Positions 1-7,192 are shown, numbered from the stretch's first letter. The stretch is DNA of 11,880 bases from Prevotella sp. (GCA_017428805.1 JAFRQC010000085.1:1-11880); one strand, 5' to 3'. Made by a program: numbers and translations. The notes: a model not told the origin generated them from the letters alone.

Positions 1-98
1 AATCCCTCAATGCAAAAATCAAGGACTTTAGGGCTCAGCTAAGGGGAGTCATTGACAAGAAATTCTTCATTTTCAGATTGGTCAAAATTTTCGGTTAA
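1..98 (+). CDS. IS transposase, C-terminal end only (ISAon1/ISL3-like)
   Basis: The reading frame is open from the window edge (first full codon at 3) to TAA at 96-98. It encodes a 31-residue tail that contains NAKIKDFRAQLRGV followed by KKFFIFRLVKIFG. This pattern (NAKIK-FR-Q-RG, then FFxFRLxKI) is what I remember from the C-terminus of ISAon1-type transposases of Bacteroidota, in the ISL3-like DDE group. The rest of the gene lies upstream, so I cannot tell whether it is intact. The family call is from memory of the motif; the frame and stop are seen directly. Confidence 0.6.
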   Translation, partial: SLNAKIKDFRAQLRGVIDKKFFIFRLVKIFG

Positions 99-123
99 TC
101 CCACGTGGTTATGCAGGTGACCC
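1..123. mobile_element. Right end of an insertion sequence (partial)
   Basis: Just after the transposase stop comes a GC-rich stretch, 100-123, ending in GCAGGTGACCC. Read on the minus strand it starts GGGTCACCTGC, a plausible terminal inverted repeat. It also holds the 8-bp palindrome CCACGTGG at 101-108. After about 123 the sequence turns AT-rich and the host-like genes begin. The matching left end is outside the window, so the boundary is an inference. Confidence 0.4.
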
Positions 124-148
124 ATAATAACACTTAGCATCTTAAATT

Positions 149-292
149 ATGGTACAAGCAAAAAACTACAAGAACAAAGACGAGGTGATTGCTGATTTCA
201 AGAAGGCTTTCGCCCGCAAAAGAGAATGGCTCGAACAAGCCGAGAGAGATTTAGCAGAGATTCAAGCGAAACGAAAACTCTCAGTCGTCTAA
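149..292 (+). CDS. Small charged hypothetical protein, 47 aa
   Basis: ATG at 149 to TAA at 290-292 encodes 47 residues starting MVQAKNYKNKDEVIADF and ending KRKLSVV. It is rich in Lys, Arg, Glu and Asp, has no signal peptide or membrane segment, and residues about 11-43 look like one long amphipathic helix (AFARKREWLEQAERDLAEI). It ends 22 bp before the next gene on the same strand, so the two are probably cotranscribed. No TAnnTTTG promoter is visible upstream; the adjacent IS end separates it from older sequence. I do not recognise a function. Reality as a gene is supported by amino-acid-like composition and clean spacing only. Confidence 0.55.
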   Translation: MVQAKNYKNKDEVIADFKKAFARKREWLEQAERDLAEIQAKRKLSVV

Positions 293-314
293 CCTTTCAA
301 TTCGAATCTCTACT

Positions 315-809
315 ATGAACACATTAAATCTGATACAACTGAATCTCCGAAGCCCCTATGAGGTCTGGAATGAATCTGACAATGATTATTTCTTTGTCAC
401 GGATTATGGTGTCGTCTATAAAATCAGTTTTGGCGACGATGCGCCTATTTGGAAGTCTGGTGCTTACACTTTTGACATCCAGAATACCAACCAGAAGGAT
501 TCTCCAAGCGACCAGAAGGTTAAGATGACCATCATCTGCATCGTGGAGGAATTCTTTAGGAACAACGCAGACATACTTCTCTATATTTGCGAGACTGGCG
601 ATAACAAGCAGGCCATGAGGAATCGGCTGTTTATACGTTGGTTCAACGAGTATAGTTTCCAACAAGATTATATCCTCCGTACGGCAATGGTGAAAGACGG
701 TGAACAGGAGAATTTTGCTGCCATCATCGTCCAGCGCAGTCATCCGGATCTGAACAACATCCTTATGACATTTGACGAGACGATAGAATACTTCAATGAG
801 AAACCCTAA
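315..809 (+). CDS. DUF6169-like hypothetical protein, 164 aa
   Basis: The ORF runs from ATG 315 to TAA 807-809. The N-terminal part (SPYEVW...YFFVTDYGVVYKISF, residues about 13-40) matches my memory of DUF6169, a Bacteroidota-restricted family of about 160 residues in which an FxTDxGxxY segment is conserved; the length fits. There is no signal peptide or membrane helix, so it is probably cytoplasmic. A mid-region helix (VKMTIICIVEEFFRNNADILLYIC, about 69-92) and a following RNRLFIRWFNEY segment also look like the family. Function is unknown. It follows the 47-aa gene by 22 bp and sits beside an IS end, so it may be accessory. An ORF of 183 aa on the opposite strand is a shadow. Confidence 0.7.
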   Translation: MNTLNLIQLNLRSPYEVWNESDNDYFFVTDYGVVYKISFGDDAPIWKSGAYTFDIQNTNQKDSPSDQKVKMTIICIVEEFFRNNADILLYICETGDNKQAMRNRLFIRWFNEYSFQQDYILRTAMVKDGEQENFAAIIVQRSHPDLNNILMTFDETIEYFNEKP

Positions 810-824
810 ATTATGCTCCAGAAT

Positions 825-855
825 TTTGCAGATAATAGATATTTTGCTATCTTTG
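825..855 (+). promoter_or_regulatory. Bacteroidota-type promoter for the 925 gene
   Basis: TTTG at 825-828 and TATCTTTG at 848-855 are 19 bp apart, an exact fit to the Bacteroidota sigma-70 pattern TTTG-N19-21-TAnnTTTG. Transcription would start at about 861-863, leaving a 60-nt leader before ATG 925. This supports the 925 start over the upstream ATG at 796, which would lie before the promoter. Confidence 0.75.
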
Positions 856-924
856 CACCTTGATAAAAATAACAATCACCAGGCTGGGTCAGCCTGTGCG
901 AAAATAAGAAAGGACAAAATAACA

Positions 925-1296
925 ATGAGAAAACTACTTACCATCCTATTCCTCATGATAACGCTGGTCGCCCAGGCTCAGCGCCAGCAGATATCGTATA
1001 TTGAAGAGACGAAGAACTGGTATTATGTCTATGATGAGAAGGGCAAGAAGATTGGTGGGCTCTCGCGAAGTAGCGTGGGAGAAATCAAAGGCTGGGGCAG
1101 CGATTTCTTTGTGGCGAAACGTTATTCCTACTACCACATCTGCGATGCCATGGGGAGAACGCTGAAGACGATGAATGTCTCAGATGTCGGCGAGATCGTC
1201 GCTGTCACCAACAGCACCATCACCAGTCGTAAAGGCAGCTGGATCTTCACATGGAGTAAAGAGGGAAAGAAAATCAACGCAAGAACGAAGAATTAG
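925..1296 (+). CDS. Secreted 37-residue-repeat protein, 123 aa
   Basis: The start is placed at ATG 925, because the upstream in-frame ATG (796) overlaps the previous gene and precedes the promoter. The first 19 residues, MRKLLTILFLMITLVAQAQ, form a signal peptide with a likely signal peptidase I site in the AQAQ region; there is no lipobox Cys. The mature part contains two full and one partial repeat of exactly 37 residues: YYVYDEKGKK (33-42), YYHICDAMGR (70-79) and IFTWSKEGKK (107-116), with SVGEI/DVGEI at 50-54 and 87-91. The glycines at 40, 77 and 114 mark the period. Similar small exported proteins with SRNGSWIYTWDKNGKKIN-like tails are common in Bacteroides and Prevotella (recall). Its location is probably periplasmic; the function is unknown. 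Confidence 0.75.
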   Translation: MRKLLTILFLMITLVAQAQRQQISYIEETKNWYYVYDEKGKKIGGLSRSSVGEIKGWGSDFFVAKRYSYYHICDAMGRTLKTMNVSDVGEIVAVTNSTITSRKGSWIFTWSKEGKKINARTKN

Positions 1297-1388
1297 GATT
1301 CTGGCGTTTTCCTTATGCTCACAAAGTGTCGTTTTAAATGTGTGGTGATGCAGAATATGCAGATTTTGGTGAAAAAGTTCTGTCAAAA

Positions 1389-1420
1389 TTGTGGAATCTG
1401 CGGTAAATTTATTACTTTTG
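1389..1420 (+). promoter_or_regulatory. Probable promoter for the lipoprotein gene
   Basis: TACTTTTG at 1413-1420 matches the TAnnTTTG -7 element. The upstream element is only TTG (1389-1391), 21 bp away, so the match is weaker than at 825-855. It leaves a leader of about 20 nt before ATG 1448. No terminator hairpin is visible between the preceding stop (1296) and this site. Confidence 0.55.
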
Positions 1421-1447
1421 CATCCGACAAACGATAAATCAAGAATA

Positions 1448-2089
1448 ATGAAGAATCTGATCAAACGAGAATTGACAGGACGCAGCATGCTGGTCGTTAT
1501 GATAACAGTAGCCCTTGGAACTGCGATGCTTACGGGTTGTAAGCAGAAGAAACAGACGGGGGATATCATCGTCCGCAAGACGGAAACACCGAAGCCGCTG
1601 GCTCCCATCCGCATGCAGGATTATAATCAGGTGAAGGATGTGGAGTGGCTGGATCGCAGCTATCAGGTGGACATTCGCCGTATGGCCGATGACAGTCTGA
1701 AGATGGTGAAGGACGAGACGGGCCAGAAGTTCGTCGATAACCGCATCCAGCTGAAGGTGATCCGTCAGGACGGCAGCGTGTTTTTCAGCCGGACGTTTAC
1801 CAAGGCGGATTTCAACGATTATCTGGACGACGACTATCGTGCGACGGGTATTCTGGAGGGACTGGTCTTCGACCGTGTCGATGGTTATCAGTTGATCTTC
1901 GCCGGCAGTGTGTGCCATCCGCAGACGGATGAGTATATCCCGTTGGTGATCACGCTGAGTAACTTCGGCGACGTGACCATCAGCCGTGATACGCAGATGG
2001 ATACCAGCGGCAGCGAGGAGTTAAACGACAACAAGAGTGTTATTAACGACAACCAGGAGGAGGTTAATAACGACAATCAGGACATCTGA
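1448..2089 (+). CDS. DUF4738-like lipoprotein, 213 aa
   Basis: ATG 1448 is chosen over the in-frame upstream start because it lies just downstream of the promoter and gives a proper lipoprotein signal: a basic N-terminus (KNLIKRELTGR), a hydrophobic stretch 14-27, and lipobox LTGC with Cys31. The body (residues about 50-195), with VKDVEWLDRSYQV, KMVKDETGQKFVDNRIQLKV, DGSVFFSRTFTK, LDDDYRATGILEGLVFD and HPQTDEYIPLVI, fits my memory of DUF4738, a Bacteroidota family of small lipoproteins. Lys-Gln right after the Cys gives no clear surface-export signal, so inner leaflet or periplasmic attachment cannot be distinguished. The last 25 residues are an Asn/Asp-rich tail. The gene ends tail to tail with, and overlaps by 13 bp, the HAD gene on the other strand. 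Function unknown. Confidence 0.75.
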   Translation: MKNLIKRELTGRSMLVVMITVALGTAMLTGCKQKKQTGDIIVRKTETPKPLAPIRMQDYNQVKDVEWLDRSYQVDIRRMADDSLKMVKDETGQKFVDNRIQLKVIRQDGSVFFSRTFTKADFNDYLDDDYRATGILEGLVFDRVDGYQLIFAGSVCHPQTDEYIPLVITLSNFGDVTISRDTQMDTSGSEELNDNKSVINDNQEEVNNDNQDI

Positions 2090-2805
2090 GTCAACGATTC
2101 CCAGTTGTTGCAGAATACTGCAACGGAGGGGAAGAGTAAGTCTGCACCGGCGTCGAGGAGTGTCTGGTCTGGTAAGGGACCGGTGTTCACGGCGACGGTA
2201 AAGATTTTGGCGGCTGCACCTGCACGCACGCCAAGGGGTGCATTCTCTACGACGATGGCTTCACAGGGTCTTAAGTTTCCGGCTTTGCTGAGTCCCATGA
2301 GATAGGGATCTGGTGCGGGTTTGCCGCGACGGACATCGTAGGCGGTGGTGATGCGGTCTTCAGTGACGAAAGCACCGAAGTCGCTGAGGATGCGGTGGAT
2401 GAGGGGACGCTGCCCGCTGCCTGTGACGACGCAGCACAGGAGTCCGTCATTGGTAATCTTCTGCATCAGTTCAAGCATGCCTGGCATAACAGGCGCCTCG
2501 GGCAGGGAGTGGAAGATCTGCGTCTTCACATCATACATACGTTGGGCCTCGGCCTCGTCGATCTCACGGCCTTGCTGTTTTTGCACCATTTTCTTGATCG
2601 TGTCCACGCCACGGGCACCTTCAGTGGCGTAGGCATCGTCGGCGGTCATCAGGATGCCGAACTGCGCCATGGACTGTTGCCAGGCAATGGCGTGGTTGGG
2701 CATGGAGTTGTAGAGCACGCCGTCCATGTCAAAGAGCACGGCCTTGGGGCGTAATGCCTCAAAGCCGTGTCTTTCCAAGTATTGTGTTATTGCAATCCGG
2801 AACAT
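2077..2805 (-). CDS. HAD-superfamily phosphatase (beta-phosphoglucomutase-like subfamily)
   Basis: This 242-aa protein has all four HAD motifs: motif I DMDGVLYNS with nucleophile Asp26 and Asp28, motif II Thr128 in VVTGSG, motif III Lys162 in RRGKPAPDPY, and motif IV VVENAPLGV with Glu187-Asn188 where most relatives have Glu-Asp. Residues about 34-110 form the helical cap of the beta-PGM/phosphatase type. It should hydrolyse a small phosphorylated metabolite, probably a sugar phosphate; the substrate cannot be told from sequence. The start ATG (2805-2803) shares one base with the pgi stop (TGATG), so translation is probably coupled to pgi. The N-terminal segment before motif I (ITQYLERHGFEALRPKAV) resembles homologues I remember and supports this start. 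It is the last gene of the lysS-gpsA-pgi operon. Confidence 0.85.
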   Translation of the reverse strand: MFRIAITQYLERHGFEALRPKAVLFDMDGVLYNSMPNHAIAWQQSMAQFGILMTADDAYATEGARGVDTIKKMVQKQQGREIDEAEAQRMYDVKTQIFHSLPEAPVMPGMLELMQKITNDGLLCCVVTGSGQRPLIHRILSDFGAFVTEDRITTAYDVRRGKPAPDPYLMGLSKAGNLRPCEAIVVENAPLGVRAGAAAKIFTVAVNTGPLPDQTLLDAGADLLFPSVAVFCNNWESLTQMS

Positions 2806-4160
2806 CAGGCCTCCTTTGCCAGACGCTCCTTGATGGCCTTGCTGTCTGCCTCGTAGCCGGGCTTGTCGAGCAGGGCGAACATATTCTTCTTGTAAGCCTC
2901 CACACCGGGCTGGTTGAAGGGGTTCACGCCGAGCACGTTGCCGCTGATGCCACAGCCGATCTCGAAGAAGTAGATGAGCTGTCCGAGATAACGCTCGTTG
3001 AGGCGCGGCATAGTGATGCGGATGTTGGGCACGCCACCGTCGACATGTGCCAGACGGGTGCCGAGCTCTGCCATCTTGTTCACCTCGTCCACACGCTTGC
3101 CAGCGAGGAAGTTCAGACCGTCGAGGTTCTCCTCGTCCTCAGGGAAGAGCAGCTTCTTCTCAGGCTCCTCGACGCTGATGACGGTCTCGAAGATGGTGCG
3201 TTCGCCGTCCTGGATCCACTGTCCCATGGAGTGGAGGTCGGTGGTGAAGTCGACGCTTGCGGGGAAGATGCCCTTCTTGTCCTTACCCTCCGACTCGCCG
3301 TAGAGCTGCTTCCACCACTCGCTCATGAAGTGGAGCTTCGGCTGGAAGTTGACCATGATCTCAATCTTCTTACCCTTCTGGTAGAGACCGTTGCGCACGG
3401 CTGCATACTGGGCGGCGGGGTTCTCAGCAAATGGTGTGTCCTTGCCACAGGCTTTCTCCATGTCCTGGGCACCAGCGACGAGCTCGCGGATGTCGAATCC
3501 GGCACAGGCGATAGGCAGCAGACCTACGGGAGTGAGCACGGAGAAACGGCCACCGACGTTGTCGGGGATGATGAATGAGGTGTAACCCTCCTTGTCGGCA
3601 CAGGTGCGGGCGGCACCGCGCTTGGCGTCAGTGATGGCGACGATGACCTTCTTGGCCTCGGCCTTGCCGCGCTGGGCCTCACACTGCTTCTTGAGCAGAC
3701 GGAAGGTGAGGGCGGTCTCGGTGGTGGTACCGGACTTTGAGATGTTGATCACACCGAACTTCTTGTCCTTCAGGTACTCGGTGAGCTCGAAGAGATAGTC
3801 CTCGCCGATGTTGTTGCCTGCGAAGAGGATCGTGGATTTTTTTTTGTCGGCCACGAGCCATGAGAACGAGTTGCTGAGGGCCTCGATGACGGCACGGGCG
3901 CCAAGATAGCTGCCACCGATGCCTGCTACGACGATGGCCTCGCAGTTGGAGCGGAGCACATCGGCACAGGCCTGCAGTTCGTCAAGGAACGCAGGGGTGA
4001 TGCTCGAAGGCAGATGGAGCCATCCGAGGAAATCATTACCGGGACACGTGCCGTCTTCCAGTGCCTGCTGGGCGGCCTTCACTTTGGGCTCAAAAGCCTC
4101 TACTGCGCCGGCTTCGAGGAAGCAGGCGGCCTTTGTAATGTCAAGACTGATATTTTTCAT
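2805..4160 (-). CDS. pgi: Glucose-6-phosphate isomerase
   Basis: PGI interconverts glucose 6-phosphate and fructose 6-phosphate in the cytoplasm, at the entry to glycolysis and gluconeogenesis. The 451-residue length is that of the short bacterial type (the E. coli enzyme is about 550). Visible landmarks are [10 protein letters not shown] at 80-89, [10 protein letters not shown] at about 140-149 (phosphate binding), the PGI signature [26 protein letters not shown] with the catalytic-region Glu, TDLHSMGQ, and the C-terminal signature [18 protein letters not shown]. The gene lies 34 bp after gpsA and overlaps the HAD gene start by one base. Codons 106-108 are AAA AAA AAA, an A9 run (3837-3845 on the + strand as T9), but the frame stays open through it. 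A 274-aa ORF on the + strand across this gene is a shadow. Confidence 0.97.
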   Translation of the reverse strand: MKNISLDITKAACFLEAGAVEAFEPKVKAAQQALEDGTCPGNDFLGWLHLPSSITPAFLDELQACADVLRSNCEAIVVAGIGGSYLGARAVIEALSNSFSWLVADKKKSTILFAGNNIGEDYLFELTEYLKDKKFGVINISKSGTTTETALTFRLLKKQCEAQRGKAEAKKVIVAITDAKRGAARTCADKEGYTSFIIPDNVGGRFSVLTPVGLLPIACAGFDIRELVAGAQDMEKACGKDTPFAENPAAQYAAVRNGLYQKGKKIEIMVNFQPKLHFMSEWWKQLYGESEGKDKKGIFPASVDFTTDLHSMGQWIQDGERTIFETVISVEEPEKKLLFPEDEENLDGLNFLAGKRVDEVNKMAELGTRLAHVDGGVPNIRITMPRLNERYLGQLIYFFEIGCGISGNVLGVNPFNQPGVEAYKKNMFALLDKPGYEADSKAIKERLAKEA

Positions 4161-4194
4161 TGTGATACATTATTTATATATTATAGGATAAAAG

Positions 4195-5190
4195 TTATCG
4201 GAAACTGTCGGTCAGGAGCTTGATCTCAATCTGCGGTGAGATGCGCTCGTAGAGGATGTTGTAGACGGCATCGAGGATGGGCATGTTCACATGACAGTGA
4301 CGGTTGATCTCCTTCATGCATTTCGTGCCGAAGTAGCCCTCGGCAATCATCTCCATCTCGATTTGTGCTGACTTCACGCTGTAGCCCTTGCCGATCATCG
4401 TACCGAAGGTGCGGTTGCGCGAGAAGTTGCTGTAGCCCGTCACGAGCAGGTCGCCCAGATAGACGGAGTCATAGGCGTTGCGGTCCAGGGGATGGACGGC
4501 GGTGAGGAAACGGTTCATCTCCTGCACGGCGTTCGCCATGAGCACTGCCTGGAAGTTGTCACCGTATTTCAGTCCTGAGCAGATGCCGGCTGCGATGGCA
4601 TAGACATTTTTCAGCACGGAGGAGTATTCGATGCCCACCACGTCGGTGGAGGTCTTCGTCTTGATGAATTCGCTGGTGAGTACCTCGCAAAAAGCCTGCG
4701 CTTTCTCACGGTCGGCACAGCCCACGGTGAGATAACTCAGACGCTCGAGTGCCACCTCCTCGGCATGGGAGGGACCTCCGATGCAGGCGAGGTTCTCGTA
4801 AGGCACGTCATAGACCTGATGGAAGTATTCTGAGCAGACGAGGTTTTCATCGGGCACGATACCTTTGATGGCGGTAATGACGAACTTGTCGTGCAGACGG
4901 GTCTTGAGTTTCTTGAGGTGACTCTTGAGATAGGGTGAGGGGGTGACGAAGACCAGCGTGTTGTACTGCTGGGCGATACGGTTCAGGTCGCTGTCAAAGT
5001 TGATCTCGTCGATGTTGAAGTGGACGCTGGTGAGATAGGCGGGGTTATGTCCCAGGCGTTTGAAGTCGTCGATACGGTCGTCACGACGCATGTACCAGCC
5101 GATGTGGTGGGTGTGACTCACCACAATCTTCGCGATAGCTGTTGCCCAGCTGCCGCCGCCGATAATCGCTATCTTACCACAATCGTACAT
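4195..5190 (-). CDS. gpsA: Glycerol-3-phosphate dehydrogenase [NAD(P)+]
   Basis: GpsA reduces dihydroxyacetone phosphate to sn-glycerol 3-phosphate for phospholipid synthesis in the cytoplasm. With the start at ATG 5190-5188 the protein has 331 residues, the family's normal length. A GTG eight codons upstream (5214) is open, but it lies inside the inverted repeat and is less likely. Motifs: dinucleotide loop KIAIIGGGSWATA at the N-terminus, ITAIKGI, GGPSHAEEVA, catalytic-region LKNVYAIAAGI, and the substrate-binding GDLLVTGYSNFSRNRTFG. The ATG follows an A-rich leader (AACAAAGAAAAATGGAAT), typical for the phylum. It is the second gene of the lysS-gpsA-pgi-HAD operon, separated from lysS by the 5210-5298 inverted repeat. 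Confidence 0.95.
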   Translation of the reverse strand: MYDCGKIAIIGGGSWATAIAKIVVSHTHHIGWYMRRDDRIDDFKRLGHNPAYLTSVHFNIDEINFDSDLNRIAQQYNTLVFVTPSPYLKSHLKKLKTRLHDKFVITAIKGIVPDENLVCSEYFHQVYDVPYENLACIGGPSHAEEVALERLSYLTVGCADREKAQAFCEVLTSEFIKTKTSTDVVGIEYSSVLKNVYAIAAGICSGLKYGDNFQAVLMANAVQEMNRFLTAVHPLDRNAYDSVYLGDLLVTGYSNFSRNRTFGTMIGKGYSVKSAQIEMEMIAEGYFGTKCMKEINRHCHVNMPILDAVYNILYERISPQIEIKLLTDSFR

Positions 5191-5209
5191 ATTCCATTTT
5201 TCTTTGTTT

Positions 5210-5298
5210 GGCACGGATTAACACGGCTCTCATATTGAGAGACACTGCTTTTCCGCGCAGCCAGCCGTGTCTTTATTTAAAGCCGTGTAATCCGTGCC
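5210..5298. repeat. Inverted-repeat element with CACGGATT/ACACGGCT words
   Basis: The left arm GGCACGGATTAACACGGCT (5210-5228) pairs with the right arm AGCCGTGTAATCCGTGCC (5281-5298); the only difference is one extra A in the left arm. A third copy of the inner word, AGCCGTGT (5263-5270), can pair with the left arm instead. A smaller hairpin CTCTCA/TGAGAG lies at 5227-5241. The element fills most of the lysS-gpsA gap (5191-5303) and would fold in the transcript. Words of the form CACGGATTAACACGG occur as dispersed repeats in several bacterial phyla (recall). It could be a MITE or REP-like element, or a processing or attenuation structure; there is no U-tract to make it a standard terminator. 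Confidence 0.75.
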
Positions 5299-5303
5299 TA
5301 TTA

Positions 5304-7034
5304 TCATATTGCTGCTTTTTCAATCCACTTGGCGATGTCATCGACAGAGGGCTTCTGCATGTCGAGCTTGAATTTCTTCACGATGTCACCGATCTTCTGC
5401 TGGAGACCCTGGGCCTTCTCGGAAGCGATGTTCTGCACGAGGTTGAAGCCGGCCTTGCGGAGGATGGGTACCCACTCCTCAGCGACGCCGATGGCAGCCC
5501 ACTCTGCGGGTGTGCTCTGCGGAATCTTCTTCTCAGGCTTCATCTGGGGGAAGAAGAGCACTTCCTGGATGAAGGTCTTGCCCGTCATGAGCATCACCAG
5601 ACGGTCGATGCCGATACCGATACCAGAAGTGGGAGGCATACCGTACTGCAAAGCACGGAGGAAGTCCTGATCAATGATCATAGCCTCGTCGTCGCCCTTG
5701 TCAGCCAATTTCATCTGCTCGATGAAACGCTCCTCCTGATCGATGGGATCGTTAAGCTCAGAGTAGGCATTGGCCAGCTCCTTACCATTCACCATCAGTT
5801 CGAAACGCTCGGTAAGTCCGGGCTTAGAGCGGTGCATCTTCGTCAGGGGAGACATCTCCACGGGATAATCGGTGATGAAGGTGGGCTGGATGAAGGTACC
5901 CTCGCAGAACTCACCGAAGAGTTCGTCGATGAGCTTGCCCTTGCCCATGGTCTCGTCCACATCCATACCCTTGGAGAGGCAAAATGCACGGATCTCTTCT
6001 TCTGTCTTGCCGTTGCAGTCGAAACCTGTCTTCTCCTGAATGGCCTCGAGGATGGGGAGACGGCGATAGGGAGCCTTGAAACTGACGATGTTGCCGTCGA
6101 TCTCACGCTCGGGCTTTCCGTTGACGGCGATACAGATGGTCTCCAGGAGTTTCTCTGTGAACGACATCATCCAGTTGTAGTCCTTATATTGCACATAGAG
6201 TTCCATACAGGTGAACTCCGGGTTGTGGTTTCGGTCCATACCCTCGTTGCGGAAGTTCTTGCCAATCTCATAGACTCCCTCGAAACCACCCACGATGAGG
6301 CGCTTCAGATAGAGCTCGGTGGCGATACGCATATACATATCCTGATCGAGGGCATTGAAGTGGGTGATGAACGGACGGGCCGAAGCACCACCGGCAATCA
6401 TCTGCAGGGTAGGCGTCTCCACCTCTGTGTATCCGGCATCATCCAGCACCTTGCGCAGGGTACGGATGACCGTAGCACGCTGGAGGAATGTATCTTTGAC
6501 ACCCTCGTTCACCACGAGGTCGACATAACGCTGACGATAGCGGAGCTCGGGATCGTCGAACTTATCGTAGGCCACACCGTCCTTATACTTCACGATAGGC
6601 AGCGGCTTCAGGGCCTTCGACAACAGGGTGAGCTCCTGGGCATGCACACTGATCTCACCCGTCTGGGTACGGAACACGAAGCCCTTCACACCGATGAAGT
6701 CGCCGATATCGAGCAGACGCTTGAACACATTATTATATAAGTCCTTGTTCTCACCAGGGCAGAGGTCGTCGCGGGTGATATACACCTGAATACGGCCCTT
6801 GGAGTCCTGTATCTCTGCAAACGAGGCCTTTCCCATGACACGACGGCTCATCATACGGCCGGCAATAGACACCTGGCGGGGCTCGTCTTCGTCACGGAAA
6901 TTGTCACGTATGTCTGTGGAAAATGCGTTAGTGGGGTATTCGGCTGCGGGATAGGGATCGATGCCCATGTTACGCAGCTCTTGCAGACTCTCGCGTCTGC
7001 CGATTTCTTGTTCACTTAGTTCTAAAATGTTCAT
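5304..7034 (-). CDS. lysS: Lysyl-tRNA synthetase, class II
   Basis: LysRS charges tRNA-Lys with lysine using ATP in the cytoplasm. The 576-residue protein has an N-terminal OB-fold anticodon-binding domain (about 55-150, VSIAGRMMSRRVMGKASFAEIQDS), the RYRQRYVDLVVN segment, class II motif 2 (FRNEGMDRNHNPEFTCMELY, about 258-277) and motif 3 (GIGIGIDRLVMLMTGK, about 464-480). After the usual end of the catalytic core (FFPQMKPEK, about 495) there are some 75 extra residues (AEEWVPILRKAGF ... VDDIAKWIEKAAI). These look like a small helical, possibly helix-hairpin-helix domain, an extension I remember from Bacteroidota LysRS. ATG 7034 follows the promoter at 7068-7098 with a short leader. It is the first gene of the leftward operon. 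A 510-aa opposite-strand ORF is a shadow. Confidence 0.97.
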   Translation of the reverse strand: MNILELSEQEIGRRESLQELRNMGIDPYPAAEYPTNAFSTDIRDNFRDEDEPRQVSIAGRMMSRRVMGKASFAEIQDSKGRIQVYITRDDLCPGENKDLYNNVFKRLLDIGDFIGVKGFVFRTQTGEISVHAQELTLLSKALKPLPIVKYKDGVAYDKFDDPELRYRQRYVDLVVNEGVKDTFLQRATVIRTLRKVLDDAGYTEVETPTLQMIAGGASARPFITHFNALDQDMYMRIATELYLKRLIVGGFEGVYEIGKNFRNEGMDRNHNPEFTCMELYVQYKDYNWMMSFTEKLLETICIAVNGKPEREIDGNIVSFKAPYRRLPILEAIQEKTGFDCNGKTEEEIRAFCLSKGMDVDETMGKGKLIDELFGEFCEGTFIQPTFITDYPVEMSPLTKMHRSKPGLTERFELMVNGKELANAYSELNDPIDQEERFIEQMKLADKGDDEAMIIDQDFLRALQYGMPPTSGIGIGIDRLVMLMTGKTFIQEVLFFPQMKPEKKIPQSTPAEWAAIGVAEEWVPILRKAGFNLVQNIASEKAQGLQQKIGDIVKKFKLDMQKPSVDDIAKWIEKAAI

Positions 7035-7038
7035 CTCG

Positions 7039-7052
7039 AATATACGTATATT
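7039..7052. promoter_or_regulatory. 14-bp perfect palindrome in the lysS leader
   Basis: AATATACGTATATT at 7039-7052 is its own reverse complement. It sits between the predicted lysS transcription start (about 7060) and the lysS ATG (7034). It could be an operator site or an AT-rich chance palindrome; no known regulator motif is recognised. Confidence 0.35.
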
Positions 7053-7067
7053 TTACTTTTATGGGTG

Positions 7068-7098
7068 CAAAGATACGAAAATATCCCGAAAAAAGCAA
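7068..7098 (-). promoter_or_regulatory. Promoter for the lysS-gpsA-pgi-HAD operon
   Basis: On the minus strand TATCTTTG (7075-7068) is an exact TAnnTTTG -7 element. TTG (7098-7096) lies 20 bp upstream as a reduced -33 element. The predicted leader to ATG 7034 is about 25 nt. It is divergent from the promoter at 7136-7167. Confidence 0.65.
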
Positions 7099-7135
7099 GA
7101 TTAGGGTAAATATTTGCAAAAAAAGTTGTAAAAGA

Positions 7136-7167
7136 TTTGGTTGTTTATCAAATTGTTCCTATTTTTG
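7136..7167 (+). promoter_or_regulatory. Promoter for the ROK-men gene block
   Basis: TTTG at 7136-7139 and TATTTTTG at 7160-7167, 20 bp apart, fit the Bacteroidota consensus on both elements. The leader to ATG 7193 is about 20 nt, which supports that start. I found no second TAnnTTTG site in the later gaps (8174-8212, 9197-9247, 10229-10263), so this may be the main promoter of everything up to menD. Confidence 0.7.
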
Positions 7168-7192
7168 TAGCAGAATAACTAAATATGTTGCT

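Noticed and set aside
2754..3578. A 274-codon + strand ORF opposite pgi
   Set aside because: The pgi signatures are on the minus strand, and the + strand product has no recognisable motif and the same shadow composition.
4161..4194. A separate pgi promoter (TAACTTTT on the minus strand)
   Set aside because: It departs from TAnnTTTG at the last base, has no clear upstream element, and the 34-bp gap fits cotranscription with gpsA.
5191..5214. GTG start at 5214 for gpsA
   Set aside because: It lies inside the inverted-repeat arm and would add eight residues (MPNKEKWN) ahead of the usual N-terminus; ATG 5190 gives the family length.
5210..5298. Inverted repeat as a CRISPR array or intrinsic terminator
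   Set aside because: There are no regularly spaced direct repeats with unique spacers, and no U-tract follows the stem.
5208..6740. A 510-codon + strand ORF opposite lysS
   Set aside because: The lysS frame has clear class II synthetase motifs, and the + strand product is a low-complexity Leu/His/Glu-rich shadow typical of codon bias.
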